DNA of 64,000 nt from Terripilifer ovatus (GCA_029222685.1 JARHVB010000010.1:310001-374000); one strand, 5' to 3'; numbered from the stretch's first letter, positions 50,288 to 59,687 are shown. Notes: generated by a model from the letters alone, not told the origin. Translations and numbers: made by a program.

Positions 50288-50620
50288 CTATTGCGGCATG
50301 CCGGCGTTCGGATCGGTAACGACGTTCTTCACCGCGGGTTTTTTCCCGATCGAGGCGGTCGGAGTCATGTCGTAGCGCGAGGCCCACGGCCAGCGGGAGG
50401 CTGTGGAAGTCCCGGCCGTCTCGGGCTGTGAGGGCGTAGCGACATAGCGCTGGTCCACTGCCGTGCCGCCTGTCCGCGTCGCCTGCGCATGTTCCCGGGT
50501 CGCCCGGTCGAGCATGAAGGTTGCGCCGATGGCGCACAGGCCGATAAACGCCGCGCCAACGGCGAGCGTGCGCACCAATTGTCCGTGTAAAGCGTGGGGG
50601 GAATTCGTCGGTTGATCCAT
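50288..50620 (-). CDS. Small single-pass membrane protein, hypothetical
   Basis: 110 residues from ATG 50620, which has GAGG 6 nt upstream. Residues 18-40 (LAVGAAFIGLCAIGATFML) form one transmembrane helix near the N-terminus, and the rest is a polar tail outside, rich in Thr, Ala and Pro (TGGTAVDQRYVATPSQPETAG). No family recognised. It is convergent with the second hydroxylase gene. Confidence 0.65.
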   Translation of the reverse strand: MDQPTNSPHALHGQLVRTLAVGAAFIGLCAIGATFMLDRATREHAQATRTGGTAVDQRYVATPSQPETAGTSTASRWPWASRYDMTPTASIGKKPAVKNVVTDPNAGMPQ

Positions 50621-50739
50621 GGCCATCCTCGTCACGGCACTATGGGTCGATCAGGGTTAACAAACCCGTACGGAGGCGGCCTGCCGGCGAAAAACGCGCG
50701 ACTGACGAGGCTCTATTTTGCGAGGTTCTATTCTGGGCT

Positions 50740-51765
50740 CTATTTCGATTGTGCAGCCACGAACCGCATGGACTGCTCGAGTGCTTGCCGGCCGGCGGCG
50801 ATATCGAGGTTGAATTGATATTCGTGCGGCACCGCCGGCATGTAGCTGCCTGGATAGAACAGGCTGTCGACATGCACGCCCTTGCTGGCCACAGCCTCCG
50901 CCATCTGGCGCGACTGCGGTGTCAGCGGATCACCATTCCCGCCCGAAATGAACGTCGGCGGAAAATCCGGCGTGACATATCGGGCCACGGACAGTTGAGC
51001 GGATGCGGGCTCGTTCAGAAAATTCTTCTTCCCGATATACGACCAGAGGAAATCGCCGAACGAACCATCGAGATCGAGGCTGCTCACGTCGTAAATTCCA
51101 CAATGCAGCACGACGCCGCGCAGTTGCGGGCGCGCGATCGCCGGCACGATGCCGACCTCGGACGCATATGAAGGCACACTGATCAGATTGGCCAGTTGCG
51201 CCGCTATCTGCGCTCCGGCCGAGTCGCCTGCCAGGAAGAACCGGGAGCGATCGACGTGAAGTCGGCCGGCGTTCTCGTGCAGATAGGCGAGGGCAGCATT
51301 CACCTGCCGGACCGGCGTCGGATAGGTAGCGGCCGGCGCCAGCGAATAGTCGACGCCAACGACCGTATAGCCGTTGGCGGCGAGGATCCTGAGATAGTTG
51401 GCGACATGGCTCTTGTTGCCGGACAGCCACGCACCGCCATGGACCCAGACGATCGTCGGGAGGACCGTCGCCGTCCCCTCGACCTTTGCCGGATAGAACA
51501 CATCGAGTTTCGCATCCGTGTCGGCCGGATCGTATGGTTCGTCGATCCTTGCGGCCACGCCCTTCGGAACGTGCTTCTCCAGCGCAGCGGCGGTGGCCTG
51601 CGCCTGTTTGTCGAAGAGGAAGCGGACAATCATTGCCGACGGCCAGGGGCTGGTCCTGAACGCGATATAGACAAGCCCGCCGAGCAACACACACGCGGCG
51701 AGCAGCCCACCCGGAAAGCGAAGCACGGACACTCCCGAAGCCTGTTTGACAGACGCCGTGTTCAA
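50740..51765 (-). CDS. Alpha/beta hydrolase esterase, HSL-like, membrane-anchored
   Basis: 341 residues, starting at TTG 51765 or a later GTG; no start has a strong ribosome binding site. The N-terminal helix LLAACVLLGGLVYIAF is an anchor or signal. The oxyanion motif is VWVHGGAWLSGNK near residue 108, the nucleophile FFLAGDSAGAQIAAQL near 178, and the catalytic Asp and His are likely in GNGDPLTP and VPHEYQFN. This is the hormone-sensitive-lipase (BD-FAE/arylesterase) type. It is divergent from the TonB-dependent receptor and may share its control. Confidence 0.87.
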   Translation of the reverse strand: MNTASVKQASGVSVLRFPGGLLAACVLLGGLVYIAFRTSPWPSAMIVRFLFDKQAQATAAALEKHVPKGVAARIDEPYDPADTDAKLDVFYPAKVEGTATVLPTIVWVHGGAWLSGNKSHVANYLRILAANGYTVVGVDYSLAPAATYPTPVRQVNAALAYLHENAGRLHVDRSRFFLAGDSAGAQIAAQLANLISVPSYASEVGIVPAIARPQLRGVVLHCGIYDVSSLDLDGSFGDFLWSYIGKKNFLNEPASAQLSVARYVTPDFPPTFISGGNGDPLTPQSRQMAEAVASKGVHVDSLFYPGSYMPAVPHEYQFNLDIAAGRQALEQSMRFVAAQSK

Positions 51766-51835
51766 CCAGCGTCCCGATGAAGCCTGGATAGCAGACCACG
51801 GCAGGCCGACAACTTGTATGATGATTTATAATTGA

Positions 51836-51860
51836 CTTCATACGTTCCGGTTGTATGAAG
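51836..51860. promoter_or_regulatory. Inverted repeat CTTCATAC-N9-GTATGAAG, operator candidate
   Basis: A perfect 8-bp inverted repeat with a 9-nt spacer, 38 bp upstream of the TonB-dependent receptor start and 70 bp upstream of the divergent esterase start. A further TTGTATGA half-site lies at 51814-51821. The dyad length fits a dimeric regulator (TetR/MarR/AraC type); none is encoded nearby. It is not a Fur or Irr box. Confidence 0.55.
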
Positions 51861-51898
51861 AATTACAAAATCGTGAATAAACGCGGGAGACGTCACGG

Positions 51899-54253
51899 GT
51901 GGGTTGCGGGAGTTTATGGCAGCCATTGTCGGCTGGTGTGGCTGGGACGGTTCTTTCAATAGCCGGTGCGGCAGCCCAACCCGCAGGTACCTACGCCGGG
52001 CAGCAGATGCTGCCGTCCATCCAGGTCGACGCGCCGCCGGTCCGGCAGAAGGCCCTTTCCGCACCGAAGCCCAGCCGTGTTGTCTCAAGCGCGGGTGCCC
52101 GAAACGTCCGGGCGACGCGGACACAAGTCAAACCGATGGCTAGGCTTGTCGTGCATGGACGACGTTCCACAGCAATGCCCACAGCCGGGCCGAACGACGC
52201 GGGCAGGGCCGCCCGGCCCACCGGCGCAGCCAGCGAGCAGAATGTCAGCGGTGCGGACATCAACGCACGCCCCTTCACCCGGCCGGCCGAGGCGCTGGAA
52301 GCAGCGCCAGGCCTGATCGTCACGCAACACAGCGGCGAGGGCAAAGCCAACCAGTATTTCCTCCGCGGCTTCAATCTCGATCACGGCACCGACCTGGCCA
52401 TCACGATGGACGGCATGCCGATGAATATGCGCACACATGGGCATGGCCAGGGGTACGCCGATCTCAACTTCCTGATCCCCGAACTGGTCGACACAATGAA
52501 TGTCCGCAAGGGGCCGTACTTCGCCGACCAGGGCGACTTTGCTTCGGCGGGCGCGCTGAGCATCGACCTCATCGATTTCGTTTCGAAGCCGATGGCTTCG
52601 GTCACGGTCGGAAGCTTCGGCTACAAGCGCTTTCTCGGCACGGGCTCAGCCAAGGTCGGCAACGGCAATCTTCTGTTCGCGGGCGAGGTCGGGACATACA
52701 ATGGTCCCTGGACCAACCCGGACGACATGCGCAAGTTCAACGGGGTTCTGCGCTACAGCGAGGGCACCCGGGACAACGGCTTTTCCGTCACCGGCATGGG
52801 CTATTCGAACAATTGGAACTCGACGGACCAGGTGCCGTTGCGGGCGATCACGTCAGGCCTCATCGGCCGTTACGGCGCGCTCGATCCGACCGACGGCGGC
52901 AATGCCTGGCGCTTTTCGGTATCCGGCCGCTGGGCGCGGACCACGGCGGACAGCGCCTCGCGCGTCGACGTCTACGCGGTGCGCAGCAATCTGAATCTCT
53001 ACAATAATTTCGAATACTTCCTGAGCGATCCCGTCAACGGCGATCAGTTCCACCAGAATGATCTGCGCACAGTGGCGGGCTTTTCCGCTTCGCATACGAT
53101 CAAGAGTTCATTCGGCACATTGCCAATGGAAACAACCTTCGGCGTTCAGGGCCGTGCGGACGATATCCAGGTGTCGCTCGGCAACACCGTGCAGCGCCAG
53201 TTTCTCAGCAATACCAGGACGGATTTCGTCAAGGAGAACAGCGTCGCGGTCTACGCGCAGAACACAGTGCATTGGAGCAACTGGTTTCGCTCGACAGTCG
53301 GCTGGCGCGGCGATCTCTACAGCGCGCGGGTCAACTCGATCTTCGATCCCGCCAATTCGGGAAATGCAACCGCTGCTGTCGGCAGTCCTAAACTGTCTCT
53401 CGTCTTTGGGCCTTTCGCTAAGACGGAATTCTTCCTCAACGCAGGCTATGGCTTTCACAGTAACGACGCGCGTGGTGTGACGATCACACAGGCGCCGAAT
53501 GATCCGTCAACGCTGCTCGCCGCCTCTCCTTTCCTCGTTCGCACAAAGGGCGCGGAAATCGGCGCGCGCACCCGCTTGATCAACGGACTGGACAGTTCGA
53601 TCGCCCTTTTTGTGCTGACGGCGGACTCCGAAAACCTGTTCGCCGGCGATGCGGGCGACACATCGCCCAGTGGTCCGACGCGGCGCATCGGCTTCGAATG
53701 GACCAACGATTATCGGCCCGTCTCGTGGATGGCGTTCGAGGCCGACCTGGCCGTGTCGAGCGCGCGGTTCACCAGGTTCGACGCTGACCAGGCCGCGACA
53801 TACGCCTCTCTCGCCGGCTATCCGCAAGCGCAGATCGGCAATGCGCCGGGATATCGTGTTCCGGGCGCCGCAGGAGCCGTCGCGACGATTGGGGTCGAGC
53901 TTGGCGAAAAAACGGGATGGTTCGGCGGCGTCCGCTATCGCTATTTCGGTCCGCGGCCATTGACGGAAGATGGCGCATTCTGGTCGCCCGCGACGGGGCT
54001 GCTGAGCGCCAAGTTCGGCTACCGTTTCGACAATGGCTGGCGCGTGCAGCTCGATGGCTTCAACCTTCTCAACTCGAAGTCCGATCAGATCACCTACGCC
54101 TACGGCTCGCTGCTCAAGACGGATTCCCTGTTCGCCGCATGCTTCCCAGTCCAGACCGTTCCCGCCGCCGTTTGCCAGAACGGCGTCATGGACCGGGTGC
54201 TGCACCCGGTCGAGCCCCTGGCGGTAAGGCTGACCGTTGCAGGAACTTTTTGA
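51899..54253 (+). CDS. TonB-dependent outer-membrane receptor
   Basis: 784 residues from GTG 51899, with GGGAGA 8 nt upstream. A signal peptide (AGVAGTVLSIAGAAAQ) comes first, then a Pro/Ser/Arg-rich stretch. The plug domain has NARPFTRPAEALEAAPGLIV and QYFLRGFNLDHGTDLAITM, with the plug end VRKGPYFADQGDFASAGAL; the beta barrel follows and ends VEPLAVRLTVAGTF with the terminal Phe of outer-membrane proteins. Such receptors import siderophores, vitamin B12 or large organics. The divergent esterase and the lack of an iron box hint at an organic ligand (inference). Confidence 0.92.
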   Translation: MGCGSLWQPLSAGVAGTVLSIAGAAAQPAGTYAGQQMLPSIQVDAPPVRQKALSAPKPSRVVSSAGARNVRATRTQVKPMARLVVHGRRSTAMPTAGPNDAGRAARPTGAASEQNVSGADINARPFTRPAEALEAAPGLIVTQHSGEGKANQYFLRGFNLDHGTDLAITMDGMPMNMRTHGHGQGYADLNFLIPELVDTMNVRKGPYFADQGDFASAGALSIDLIDFVSKPMASVTVGSFGYKRFLGTGSAKVGNGNLLFAGEVGTYNGPWTNPDDMRKFNGVLRYSEGTRDNGFSVTGMGYSNNWNSTDQVPLRAITSGLIGRYGALDPTDGGNAWRFSVSGRWARTTADSASRVDVYAVRSNLNLYNNFEYFLSDPVNGDQFHQNDLRTVAGFSASHTIKSSFGTLPMETTFGVQGRADDIQVSLGNTVQRQFLSNTRTDFVKENSVAVYAQNTVHWSNWFRSTVGWRGDLYSARVNSIFDPANSGNATAAVGSPKLSLVFGPFAKTEFFLNAGYGFHSNDARGVTITQAPNDPSTLLAASPFLVRTKGAEIGARTRLINGLDSSIALFVLTADSENLFAGDAGDTSPSGPTRRIGFEWTNDYRPVSWMAFEADLAVSSARFTRFDADQAATYASLAGYPQAQIGNAPGYRVPGAAGAVATIGVELGEKTGWFGGVRYRYFGPRPLTEDGAFWSPATGLLSAKFGYRFDNGWRVQLDGFNLLNSKSDQITYAYGSLLKTDSLFAACFPVQTVPAAVCQNGVMDRVLHPVEPLAVRLTVAGTF

Positions 54254-54256
54254 AGA

Positions 54257-55123
54257 CTATTCCGCTGCAATCGACTGCGCCGCCGCCGTCTCGAAGTGCG
54301 GCAGGCCCAGCACCAGAATTTCCGTGGGCGCGCTGGCGGTGATGTCGATGGTTTCGCCGGCATCCGCCAGGAAGGCCGTGTGCCGTTCATAGTTTCCGCC
54401 GCGGCCGACAGACCCGGCGCCGTGAATGATAAAGCCGATCTTGCGTTCGCCGAAACTGGCGCGGGCGCCGGGATCGAGCTTCAGGAAGCGCGCTTCGGTG
54501 CCGCGTTCGGTGAACGTTCCGGTGAGCTTCGTGGAAACGCCCGGCGCTCCGGCGACGGCGATCCAGTCGTAATGGTCGGGATACATCATCACCGGGTCAT
54601 GATAGCGCGGCCTGGGATAGATCATCGGCCGGCCGTTCGTGTGTTCCCACAACGCCTGATAGCCATCCACGTTGGGCCTGCCGTCCTCGCCGTCGTTGCG
54701 ATGGAAAACGCCTTTCTCGAACCGCCCCAGCTTTTTCAGCGCCTCGGTCGCGATCTCGATCTGCTCCGCCGCCATATAGCCGCTGCCGCTGGCGCCGCCG
54801 AACTGCAGGGTCAGCGTCAGCGAATGTTCGTCGGAGGATTGCGGGCCGTAAGGCGTCGCCTCGGGGAAGTAGCCGAGCACGCCGGGCTTCATTTTGCCGT
54901 TGCGGTCGAAATCGAACGTGCCCTCGACCTGATAGCGGAACTGATCGAAATTGTGCCGATGGCGCGGTGAGAAGAAATCATTCGTCGTCGTCACCAGTTC
55001 GAGCACGAAATTGCCGGGCGTGCCGGGCTCGCCGGTGAGGAGGCGACGATAGCGGAAACTGCCTTCGCGGTGCTGATGGACGCGGATCGTATCCTGGATC
55101 CGTCCGGCGTGCGTGATCTGCAT
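54257..55123 (-). CDS. Cupin-fold protein, hypothetical dioxygenase-like
   Basis: 288 residues from ATG 55123, which has AGGAGG 6 nt upstream. The first beta barrel has FFSPRHRHNFDQFRYQVEG, the cupin 1 motif with two His and a Gln in place of the usual acidic ligand, and GVLGYFPEATPYGPQSS as cupin 2. A second barrel near the C-terminus carries LKLDPGARASFGERKIGFII. The bicupin shape suggests a metal enzyme or sugar isomerase. Substrate unknown. It is convergent with the TonB receptor (3 bp between stops). Confidence 0.75.
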   Translation of the reverse strand: MQITHAGRIQDTIRVHQHREGSFRYRRLLTGEPGTPGNFVLELVTTTNDFFSPRHRHNFDQFRYQVEGTFDFDRNGKMKPGVLGYFPEATPYGPQSSDEHSLTLTLQFGGASGSGYMAAEQIEIATEALKKLGRFEKGVFHRNDGEDGRPNVDGYQALWEHTNGRPMIYPRPRYHDPVMMYPDHYDWIAVAGAPGVSTKLTGTFTERGTEARFLKLDPGARASFGERKIGFIIHGAGSVGRGGNYERHTAFLADAGETIDITASAPTEILVLGLPHFETAAAQSIAAE

Positions 55124-55277
55124 GGCCGTCCTCCTGTGGTTGTGCGCTGGTCTCCGCCGCGCCCGTTCGGGCTTCAAAGCAAGTTTACAGCATCGAACCC
55201 TGCGTGCAACACTTGGGGAGACGCGGCCCGGCTGTCCCCGCCGCGACATAACATCGATCGTTCCGAGGGAGGAATGA

Positions 55278-56246
55278 ATGCGGATTGCCGCTCGTGCCGC
55301 CGGTTTCGCTGCGCTCGCCCTCGTTTGCGCAGCACCAGCGGCAAACGCCGAAAAGCTTACCGTCACCCAATATGGCCGCATCGTCGCCACCCTGCCATGG
55401 GCGGTGGCGCTGGAGCACGGCATGTTCAAGGAGGCAGGCCTCGACATCGACGGCATCACCGCGGGGGCGGGCGGCGGCACGTCGGTGCGCAACATGCTGG
55501 CCTCGAGCCTGCCGGTCGGCGAACTGTCGACCACGGCGGTCGTCGCCGCGATCAGGACCGGGATGCCGCTCAAGATCATCTGGACCGCCTCTGATCACGT
55601 CGGCGAACTCGCCTGGGCGGTGAAGCCCGGCAGCGGCATCGCCTCGATCAAGGATCTCGTCGGCAGGAAGGCCGGCTATACCAATCCGAAATCGACGACC
55701 GAGATGATCCTGCGCATCGCCCTCGCCAAGGAGAACCTCACCGGCAAGGTTGAGATTCTGGCCATGGGCGGCCTCGGCCCGGCGCTGACGGCATTGGCGC
55801 AAGGCGCCATCGCCGCCGGCACACTCAACGATCCGCTGATGACGCTCGAGCCGAAGAAGTTCGACATCATCTTCTATGCCCATCAATACGTGCCGAAATT
55901 TTCCTGGTCGGTCGGCGTGACGACGCAGGACTTCGCCGCGAAGAACCCTAAAATCGTGCAGGCCATCGTCGATGTGCATCGCCGCGCCGTGGAATTCACC
56001 TACGCCAACCGCGATGACGCGGCCAAGGTCTATGCCAAAACCTGGGAGGTTTCCAGGGACGAGGCCGACAAGATACTGCCGAAATATTACGACTGGAAGC
56101 ACTGGTCGGCCGGCGAATTTTCCAAAGAAGGCCTCGACGCCATTCTCGAAGGCATGAGGGTCGTCGGCGATCTCGACGGGCCGTTCGACTGGTCGAAGGC
56201 GATCGATCAGTCGTTCCTGCCCGAGAGCAAGCGGATCAAGTTTTGA
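55278..56246 (+). CDS. ABC transporter substrate-binding protein, NitT/TauT (NMT1-like)
   Basis: 322 residues with GAGGGAGGAATGA before the start. Signal peptide: AGFAALALVCAAPAANAEK. The mature part has VTQYGRIVATLPWAVALEHG, MFKEAGLDIDGITAGAGGGT and FSWSVGVTTQDFAAKNPKIV, the layout of NMT1/SsuA receptors. It is the first gene of a four-gene importer operon. The ligand is unknown and need not be that of the receptor at 17709, which it resembles only generally. Confidence 0.92.
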   Translation: MRIAARAAGFAALALVCAAPAANAEKLTVTQYGRIVATLPWAVALEHGMFKEAGLDIDGITAGAGGGTSVRNMLASSLPVGELSTTAVVAAIRTGMPLKIIWTASDHVGELAWAVKPGSGIASIKDLVGRKAGYTNPKSTTEMILRIALAKENLTGKVEILAMGGLGPALTALAQGAIAAGTLNDPLMTLEPKKFDIIFYAHQYVPKFSWSVGVTTQDFAAKNPKIVQAIVDVHRRAVEFTYANRDDAAKVYAKTWEVSRDEADKILPKYYDWKHWSAGEFSKEGLDAILEGMRVVGDLDGPFDWSKAIDQSFLPESKRIKF

Positions 56247-57103
56247 ACGCGCGTCCTCGCCTCGTGGAGACTGACCACTCCGCCACGGCGCATGTGGCGT
56301 TTCGTAGCGTGTCGCATACCTATCCGGCGCGGGCCGGCCATCCGCCGGTGCATGCGCTGGGTCCGCTCGACTTCAATCTCAATCGCGGCGAATTCCTCAG
56401 TGTCGTCGGTCCGTCGGGTTGCGGCAAGACGACCTTGCTTGAAGTGCTGGCGGGGCTGGTCAAGCCGGAAGGTGGCACGATCGAGATCGACGGCCGCGCG
56501 ATGACCGGCGATGTGCCCGACGGCGTTGGCGTCGTCTTCCAGGAAGACGCCAGTTTTCCCTGGCTGACGGTCGCCGACAATGTCGCCTTCGGCCTGCGCC
56601 GCGCCGGCCTGCCGGCGAAGGAGATTGCCGGGCGCGTCGACTATGCGCTCGACTTCATGGGGCTCAACCAATTTCGCACCGCCTATCCGTCGCAATTGTC
56701 CGGTGGCATGCGCCAGCGGGTCTGCATCGCGCGCACGCTCGTCACCCGCCCGAGCCTCATCCTGCTCGACGAACCGTTCGGCGCGCTCGATCAGCAGACG
56801 CGGCTGCTGATGGGCGAGGAATTGCTGAAGCTCTGGCGCGAGACCGGCGCGACGGTGATGCTCATCACCCATTCGCTCGACGAGGCGGCGATGCTGGCCG
56901 ATCGTGTCGCCGTGATGTCGGCAAGGCCCGGCCGCTTCATCGACATCATCGAGACCCGCTGGCCGCGCGAGCGCGACAGTTCGCTGGCCTCGCAGCCCGA
57001 GTTCGGCGTGCTGACCAGCCGTCTCTGGTCTTTACTGCGAGAAGAATCGCGCAAGGCCATGGAAAGTTCGGGAGCGCGGAGTTCGGGAGCAACGGCAAGA
57101 TGA
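56243..57103 (+). CDS. ABC transporter ATP-binding protein, NitT/TauT type
   Basis: 286 residues from TTG 56243, whose codon overlaps the upstream stop (TTGA); GTG 56264 is an alternative. Walker A VGPSGCGKTTLLEVLAG, signature LSGGMRQRVCIARTL, Walker B SLILLDEPFGALD and the His loop LITHSLDEAAM are intact. It powers the importer whose receptor precedes and whose two permeases follow. Confidence 0.93.
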   Translation: MNARPRLVETDHSATAHVAFRSVSHTYPARAGHPPVHALGPLDFNLNRGEFLSVVGPSGCGKTTLLEVLAGLVKPEGGTIEIDGRAMTGDVPDGVGVVFQEDASFPWLTVADNVAFGLRRAGLPAKEIAGRVDYALDFMGLNQFRTAYPSQLSGGMRQRVCIARTLVTRPSLILLDEPFGALDQQTRLLMGEELLKLWRETGATVMLITHSLDEAAMLADRVAVMSARPGRFIDIIETRWPRERDSSLASQPEFGVLTSRLWSLLREESRKAMESSGARSSGATAR

Positions 57104-57852
57104 GCCGCGTCCGCTTGATCCAGACTCTGCTCATCGGCGGCTCGGTGGCGCTGCTCGAAATTCTGTGCCGCGCCGGCGTCATCGATCACTTCACCATGAT
57201 CCCGCCAAGCGACATGCTGCTGTCGCTCATCCGCATCGCCCGCACCGAGAGCTGGTTCTGGCCGGACGTGCTCTATACCTTGCGCAATCTGGCGGTGGCG
57301 ATCGTCATTGCGGTGGCAGGCGGTTTTCTCATCGGCCTTGGCGTGCATGCGGTGCCGCGGCTGCGGCGCTGTCTCGATCCGCTGTTCTCGTCTTATTATT
57401 CCGTGCCGACCTTCGTGCTCTATCCGCTGCTGATCGTGATCTTCGGCATCGGGCCGGCGTCGCTGATCGTCATGGGCGCGCTGTTCGGCGTCGTCGCCAT
57501 GATCGTCGCGACCCTGACGGCGCTCGATCGCATTCCCCGCGCGCTGATCAAGACGGCGCGCATCATGCGGCTCGATGCGCTGCGCGGCGTGCTGATGGTG
57601 CGTCTGCCGGCGGCGGCGCCGCACCTGTTCACCGGGTTGAAGCTTGCCGTCGCCTATTGCGTCATCGGCGTCATCGCCGGCGAGTTCATTCTCGCCACCG
57701 CCGGCATCGGCCGCAGGCTGTCGTTTTCCTATAACAACTTCGACAACCAGACCATGTATGGCGTGCTGCTGCTGATCCTGGTTTTCGCCGCCACGTTGAA
57801 CGCCTTGCTGAACATCTGGGAAAAGCGATTGCATCAGCGGTGGTATCGATGA
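57100..57852 (+). CDS. ABC transporter permease, NitT/TauT type (first of two)
   Basis: 250 residues; ATG 57100 overlaps the ATPase stop (ATGA). Membrane segments include TLLIGGSVALLEILCRAG and LAVAIVIAVAGGFLIGLGVHA. The coupling helix region is LIKTARIMRLDALRGVLMVR followed by LPAAAPHLFTGLKLAVAY. It differs in sequence from the second permease gene, so the channel is probably a heterodimer. Confidence 0.92.
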   Translation: MSRVRLIQTLLIGGSVALLEILCRAGVIDHFTMIPPSDMLLSLIRIARTESWFWPDVLYTLRNLAVAIVIAVAGGFLIGLGVHAVPRLRRCLDPLFSSYYSVPTFVLYPLLIVIFGIGPASLIVMGALFGVVAMIVATLTALDRIPRALIKTARIMRLDALRGVLMVRLPAAAPHLFTGLKLAVAYCVIGVIAGEFILATAGIGRRLSFSYNNFDNQTMYGVLLLILVFAATLNALLNIWEKRLHQRWYR

Positions 57853-58607
57853 GCCTGCAATTGAGGCTCCCTGCGAGCCGCGCCTTCGATTACCTCCTGC
57901 TGGTCCTGGCCTCGCTGGCGCTGTGGGCCGGGCTCGCCTGGATCGCCGGGCCCGACGCCCTGTCAGGACCGGGCGAGACCCTGGCCCGCGCCGCCGACTA
58001 TCTCGGCTCGGCCGCCTTCTGGAAGCATGCGCGCGCCACCGGCACCGCCTTCGGCTGGGCCTGCCTCCTGTCGCTGGCGGGCGGGGCGGCCATCGGCGTC
58101 CTCATCGGCATGAGCAGACTGGCGGCCGAGGTCGGCGAGCCTATCCTGGGTACGCTCTATTCCATCCCCAAGATCACGCTCTATCCGATCATCCTTCTGG
58201 TCTTTGGTCTCAGCCTCTCGGCCAAGGTCGCCTTCGGCGTCCTGCACGGCATCTTCCCGGTGGCGCTGCTGACCATCGGCGCCATCCGCAACACGAAGCA
58301 GGTCTACCTCAAGACGGCGCGGGTGATGCGGCTGACCCCGGTGCAGACCGCATCGACCGTGCTGCTGCCGGCGATCCTGCCGGAACTGGTGACGGGCCTG
58401 CGCATCGGCTTCTCGTCGGCTCTGCTCGGCACCCTGATCGCCGAACTCTTCGCCTCCGAAGAGGGGCTCGGCTTCATGCTGATCCGCGCCATGGAGGCCC
58501 ATAAGGTCGTGGACATCATGGCGCTGGCCTTCCTGCTCTTCGCTGCCGCCGCCGCCATCGGCGGCCTCCTGCTGGCCATCGAGGGCAGGGTGCATCGGGC
58601 CAGCTAG
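57849..58607 (+). CDS. ABC transporter permease, NitT/TauT type (second of two)
   Basis: 252 residues from ATG 57849, overlapping the previous stop by 4 nt. It has five to six hydrophobic segments, for example YLLLVLASLALWAGLAWI, and the coupling motif VYLKTARVMRLTPVQTASTV then LPAILPELVTGLRIGFSSAL. Most NitT/TauT importers have one permease gene; here two tandem ones follow one ATPase, implying a heterodimeric pore. Confidence 0.92.
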   Translation: MSLQLRLPASRAFDYLLLVLASLALWAGLAWIAGPDALSGPGETLARAADYLGSAAFWKHARATGTAFGWACLLSLAGGAAIGVLIGMSRLAAEVGEPILGTLYSIPKITLYPIILLVFGLSLSAKVAFGVLHGIFPVALLTIGAIRNTKQVYLKTARVMRLTPVQTASTVLLPAILPELVTGLRIGFSSALLGTLIAELFASEEGLGFMLIRAMEAHKVVDIMALAFLLFAAAAAIGGLLLAIEGRVHRAS

Positions 58608-58910
58608 AAAGCTTTCTACCCAATCCTTTGAGAGAGGTTCCGGACTCTGTTTGTGAGTGTCTTAAACCGCCGTCTCGGATATCCCGCGCTTGGGCGAGGC
58701 CGGCATGTCAAATGACCGATGCGGCGTGCCTCCCCATCCGTCAGGCCAAGAGCCAGCAGCAGCATTTTGCTCATCGCCTCGGCGTAATGCTTACCTCGTC
58801 CAGCAGCATCTTCGTCCAGCCTGATTCCGAAACGGAGAACCAGCTTATGCTCAAGGTCATCGCCCAGGATGCGACGTCGGAAGTAGGAGGCGCGGGCCGG
58901 CATTGCCAAC
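58608..58910. other. Stretch between ABC operon and flavin reductase
   Basis: 303 bp. The minus strand is open for 95 codons (58616-58903, listed separately as doubtful); otherwise nothing recognised, and no terminator hairpin was seen. Confidence 0.35.
58616..58903 (-). CDS. Hypothetical small protein, doubtful (95 aa)
   Basis: Starts at ATG 58903, 7 bp after the stop of the flavin reductase gene on the same strand, with no good ribosome binding site. It reads MPARASYFRRRILGDDLEHK and further AEAMSKMLLLALGLTDGEAR. The spacing and composition are operon-like, but codon third positions are mixed and no family is recognised. Confidence 0.3.
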   Translation of the reverse strand: MPARASYFRRRILGDDLEHKLVLRFGIRLDEDAAGRGKHYAEAMSKMLLLALGLTDGEARRIGHLTCRPRPSAGYPRRRFKTLTNRVRNLSQRIG

Positions 58911-59453
58911 TCAGACCCCCGGAGGGAGTTTGGAACGCATCATTTCCCTGCGATCGAACTTGCGGCCGTCGACGATGAAAGTGCCGTCGCCAACGGCGTG
59001 CAGCATGCGCTTCTCCTTGCGCGTCCCGTCAAAGTAGGCTGCGACGCCCTCCATCACGACGATGCTGTGTCGCTCGATGATGTCTGCGACGCGGCACTCG
59101 ATATTCGCCAGACATTCCTTGATGAGCGGGGCTCTGACATGCTTTCCGGGTAGGGCGGTGAGTCCGAATTTCTGAAACTTGTCCGTGTCCTCGCCAGAGC
59201 AGGTTCCGATACCGACCACGGTGTCGATCATGTCCACGGTCGGAATCGAGATCACACATTCCCGTGACGATTGCAGAGCGGCGTAGGAATAGTTCCAGGC
59301 ACCCGTGGTTATCGCGAATTCCGCTGAAAACCCCATGACCATGGTCCACGTAATGGTCATGATGTTGTTCTTTTCGCCGTCGTTCGTCGTTACGAGAACA
59401 ACAGGTCCAGGCTCGATCAAGGTGAATGCTTTTTCGAGCGCAAGAGTATGCAT
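58911..59453 (-). CDS. Flavin reductase family protein
   Basis: 180 residues, with AAGGATC before the start. The FMN-binding split-barrel marks are GPVVLVTTNDGEKNNIMTIT, WTMVMGFSAEFAITTG and SRECVISIPTVDMIDTVVGI. The family reduces FMN with NAD(P)H or holds FMN for electron transfer, and often supplies reduced flavin to two-component monooxygenases. The two LLM monooxygenases of the window (22526, 25328) could use such a partner, but they are more than 32 kb away. Confidence 0.88.
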   Translation of the reverse strand: MHTLALEKAFTLIEPGPVVLVTTNDGEKNNIMTITWTMVMGFSAEFAITTGAWNYSYAALQSSRECVISIPTVDMIDTVVGIGTCSGEDTDKFQKFGLTALPGKHVRAPLIKECLANIECRVADIIERHSIVVMEGVAAYFDGTRKEKRMLHAVGDGTFIVDGRKFDRREMMRSKLPPGV

Positions 59454-59687
59454 GTCGTGATCCTTCGTCGTGGCGCAACAACGACACTATACGCTCTCGC
59501 TGGATGCTCATTTCCGGGTTTGTCGTTTGCAGACTGCGGCAGGCCCATGCGAACAGCAAGGGCAAGACTTTTACCGGTGATCGCACCCCGGATCGCCCAG
59601 TTGATGTGCCGATGCCTGTTTCCGATTCCGCTTCAATCACTTCAAGCGACCAGCGGATTCAAATTCTCAGCTCCTTGAACCACCGCC

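Noticed and set aside
51836..51860. Fur or Irr box upstream of the TonB receptor
   Set aside because: The dyad CTTCATAC/GTATGAAG does not resemble either consensus.
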